Shown in pieces: positions 24,748 to 24,810 of a DNA stretch of 24,810 nt. The DNA comes from an uncultured Planctomycetales bacterium (GTDB lineage: Bacteria; Planctomycetota; Planctomycetia; Isosphaerales; Isosphaeraceae), in contig CALCIB010000347.1 in assembly GCA_937907525.1 (NCBI GenBank), forward strand, positions 1 through 24,810, in the 5' to 3' direction. The notes beneath the pieces are model-generated. The model worked only from the letters and a program-made list of their open reading frames with translations, was not told the origin of the DNA and searched no databases. Made by a program: the position numbers and the translations under genes. The first letter of the stretch is position 1. The number at the start of each line of letters is the position of its first letter.

Positions 24748-24810
24748 CCCCTCTCCCACCGGGCTGACGACCCGACACTTTTTCGCAAGCCGTCGCCAAA
24801 CGGCCTTCTC
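24748..24810. repeat. Dispersed repeat, copy C (partial, inverted)
   Basis: 24760-24810 is the exact reverse complement of 5-55 (51 of 51 bases). It is joined to CCCCTCTCCC at 24748-24757, which matches the element terminus seen in copies A and B. The arms of the element are missing here, so this is a shortened or mosaic copy, or the element continues past the window edge. Confidence 0.9.

Noticed and set aside
1..24810. CRISPR arrays, tRNA or rRNA genes, prophage genes, insertion sequences
   Set aside because: No regularly spaced direct repeats, no cloverleaf or rRNA-like stretches, and no transposase or phage structural genes were seen by eye; small tRNAs could still be missed without a covariance search.

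Overview
The window is very GC-rich and gene-dense, and its gene families point to a planctomycete, most likely of the Isosphaeraceae type. The markers are a DUF1559 pseudopilin-like protein with an H-X9-DG motif, an ECF sigma factor paired with a Ser/Thr kinase, a kinase fused to WD40 repeats, a secreted CRTAC1/ASPIC protein, and a 'PVC-type' dehydrogenase/HEAT/cytochrome c protein next to a DUF1080 protein. The lineage is an inference from gene content; there is no rRNA or tRNA here to confirm it.

Layout. 1-216: dispersed structured repeat at the window edge. 261-3437: CzcA/CusA-type heavy-metal RND pump with no adaptor or outer-membrane partner in view. 3636-8866: WD40 Ser/Thr kinase, whose stop codon overlaps the GTG start of a secreted FG-GAP/ASPIC (CRTAC1) protein. 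8823-9095 (minus): small XRE-like HTH protein whose 3' end overlaps the CRTAC1 gene. 9337-9939: unrecognised 200-aa protein, divergent from the HTH gene. 10174-10578: proline-rich protein with three PLAPPPPA repeats. 10905-14061: ECF sigma factor and Ser/Thr kinase with TPR-like C-terminus, 4 bases apart. 14075-15019 (minus): XerD-type recombinase. 15163-16596: spinster-like MFS transporter. 16606-17805 (minus): XylR/AraC-type sugar-sensing regulator. 18064-20808: DUF1559 protein, small lipoprotein and ceramidase-like hydrolase, closely spaced. 20841-21000: second copy of the structured repeat. 21034-24721: PVC-type dehydrogenase/cytochrome c and DUF1080 protein. 24748-24810: third, inverted partial repeat.

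How the genes may work together. The left half is mostly signalling: two multidomain kinases, one tied to a secreted repeat protein and one to an alternative sigma factor. The right half looks like an export and degradation locus (lipoprotein, ceramidase-fold hydrolase, sugar dehydrogenase/cytochrome, DUF1080 glycoside-active protein), with an MFS transporter and a XylR-like regulator close by. This fits breakdown of complex glycans or glycolipids, but the substrate cannot be read from the sequence.

No clearly new system stands out. The most distinctive structural signal is the repeat family: two full elements whose internal hairpin stems co-vary between arms, and a perfect 51-base inverted match between the two ends of the window. 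The latter may mean that the window is a whole contig ending in repeats.
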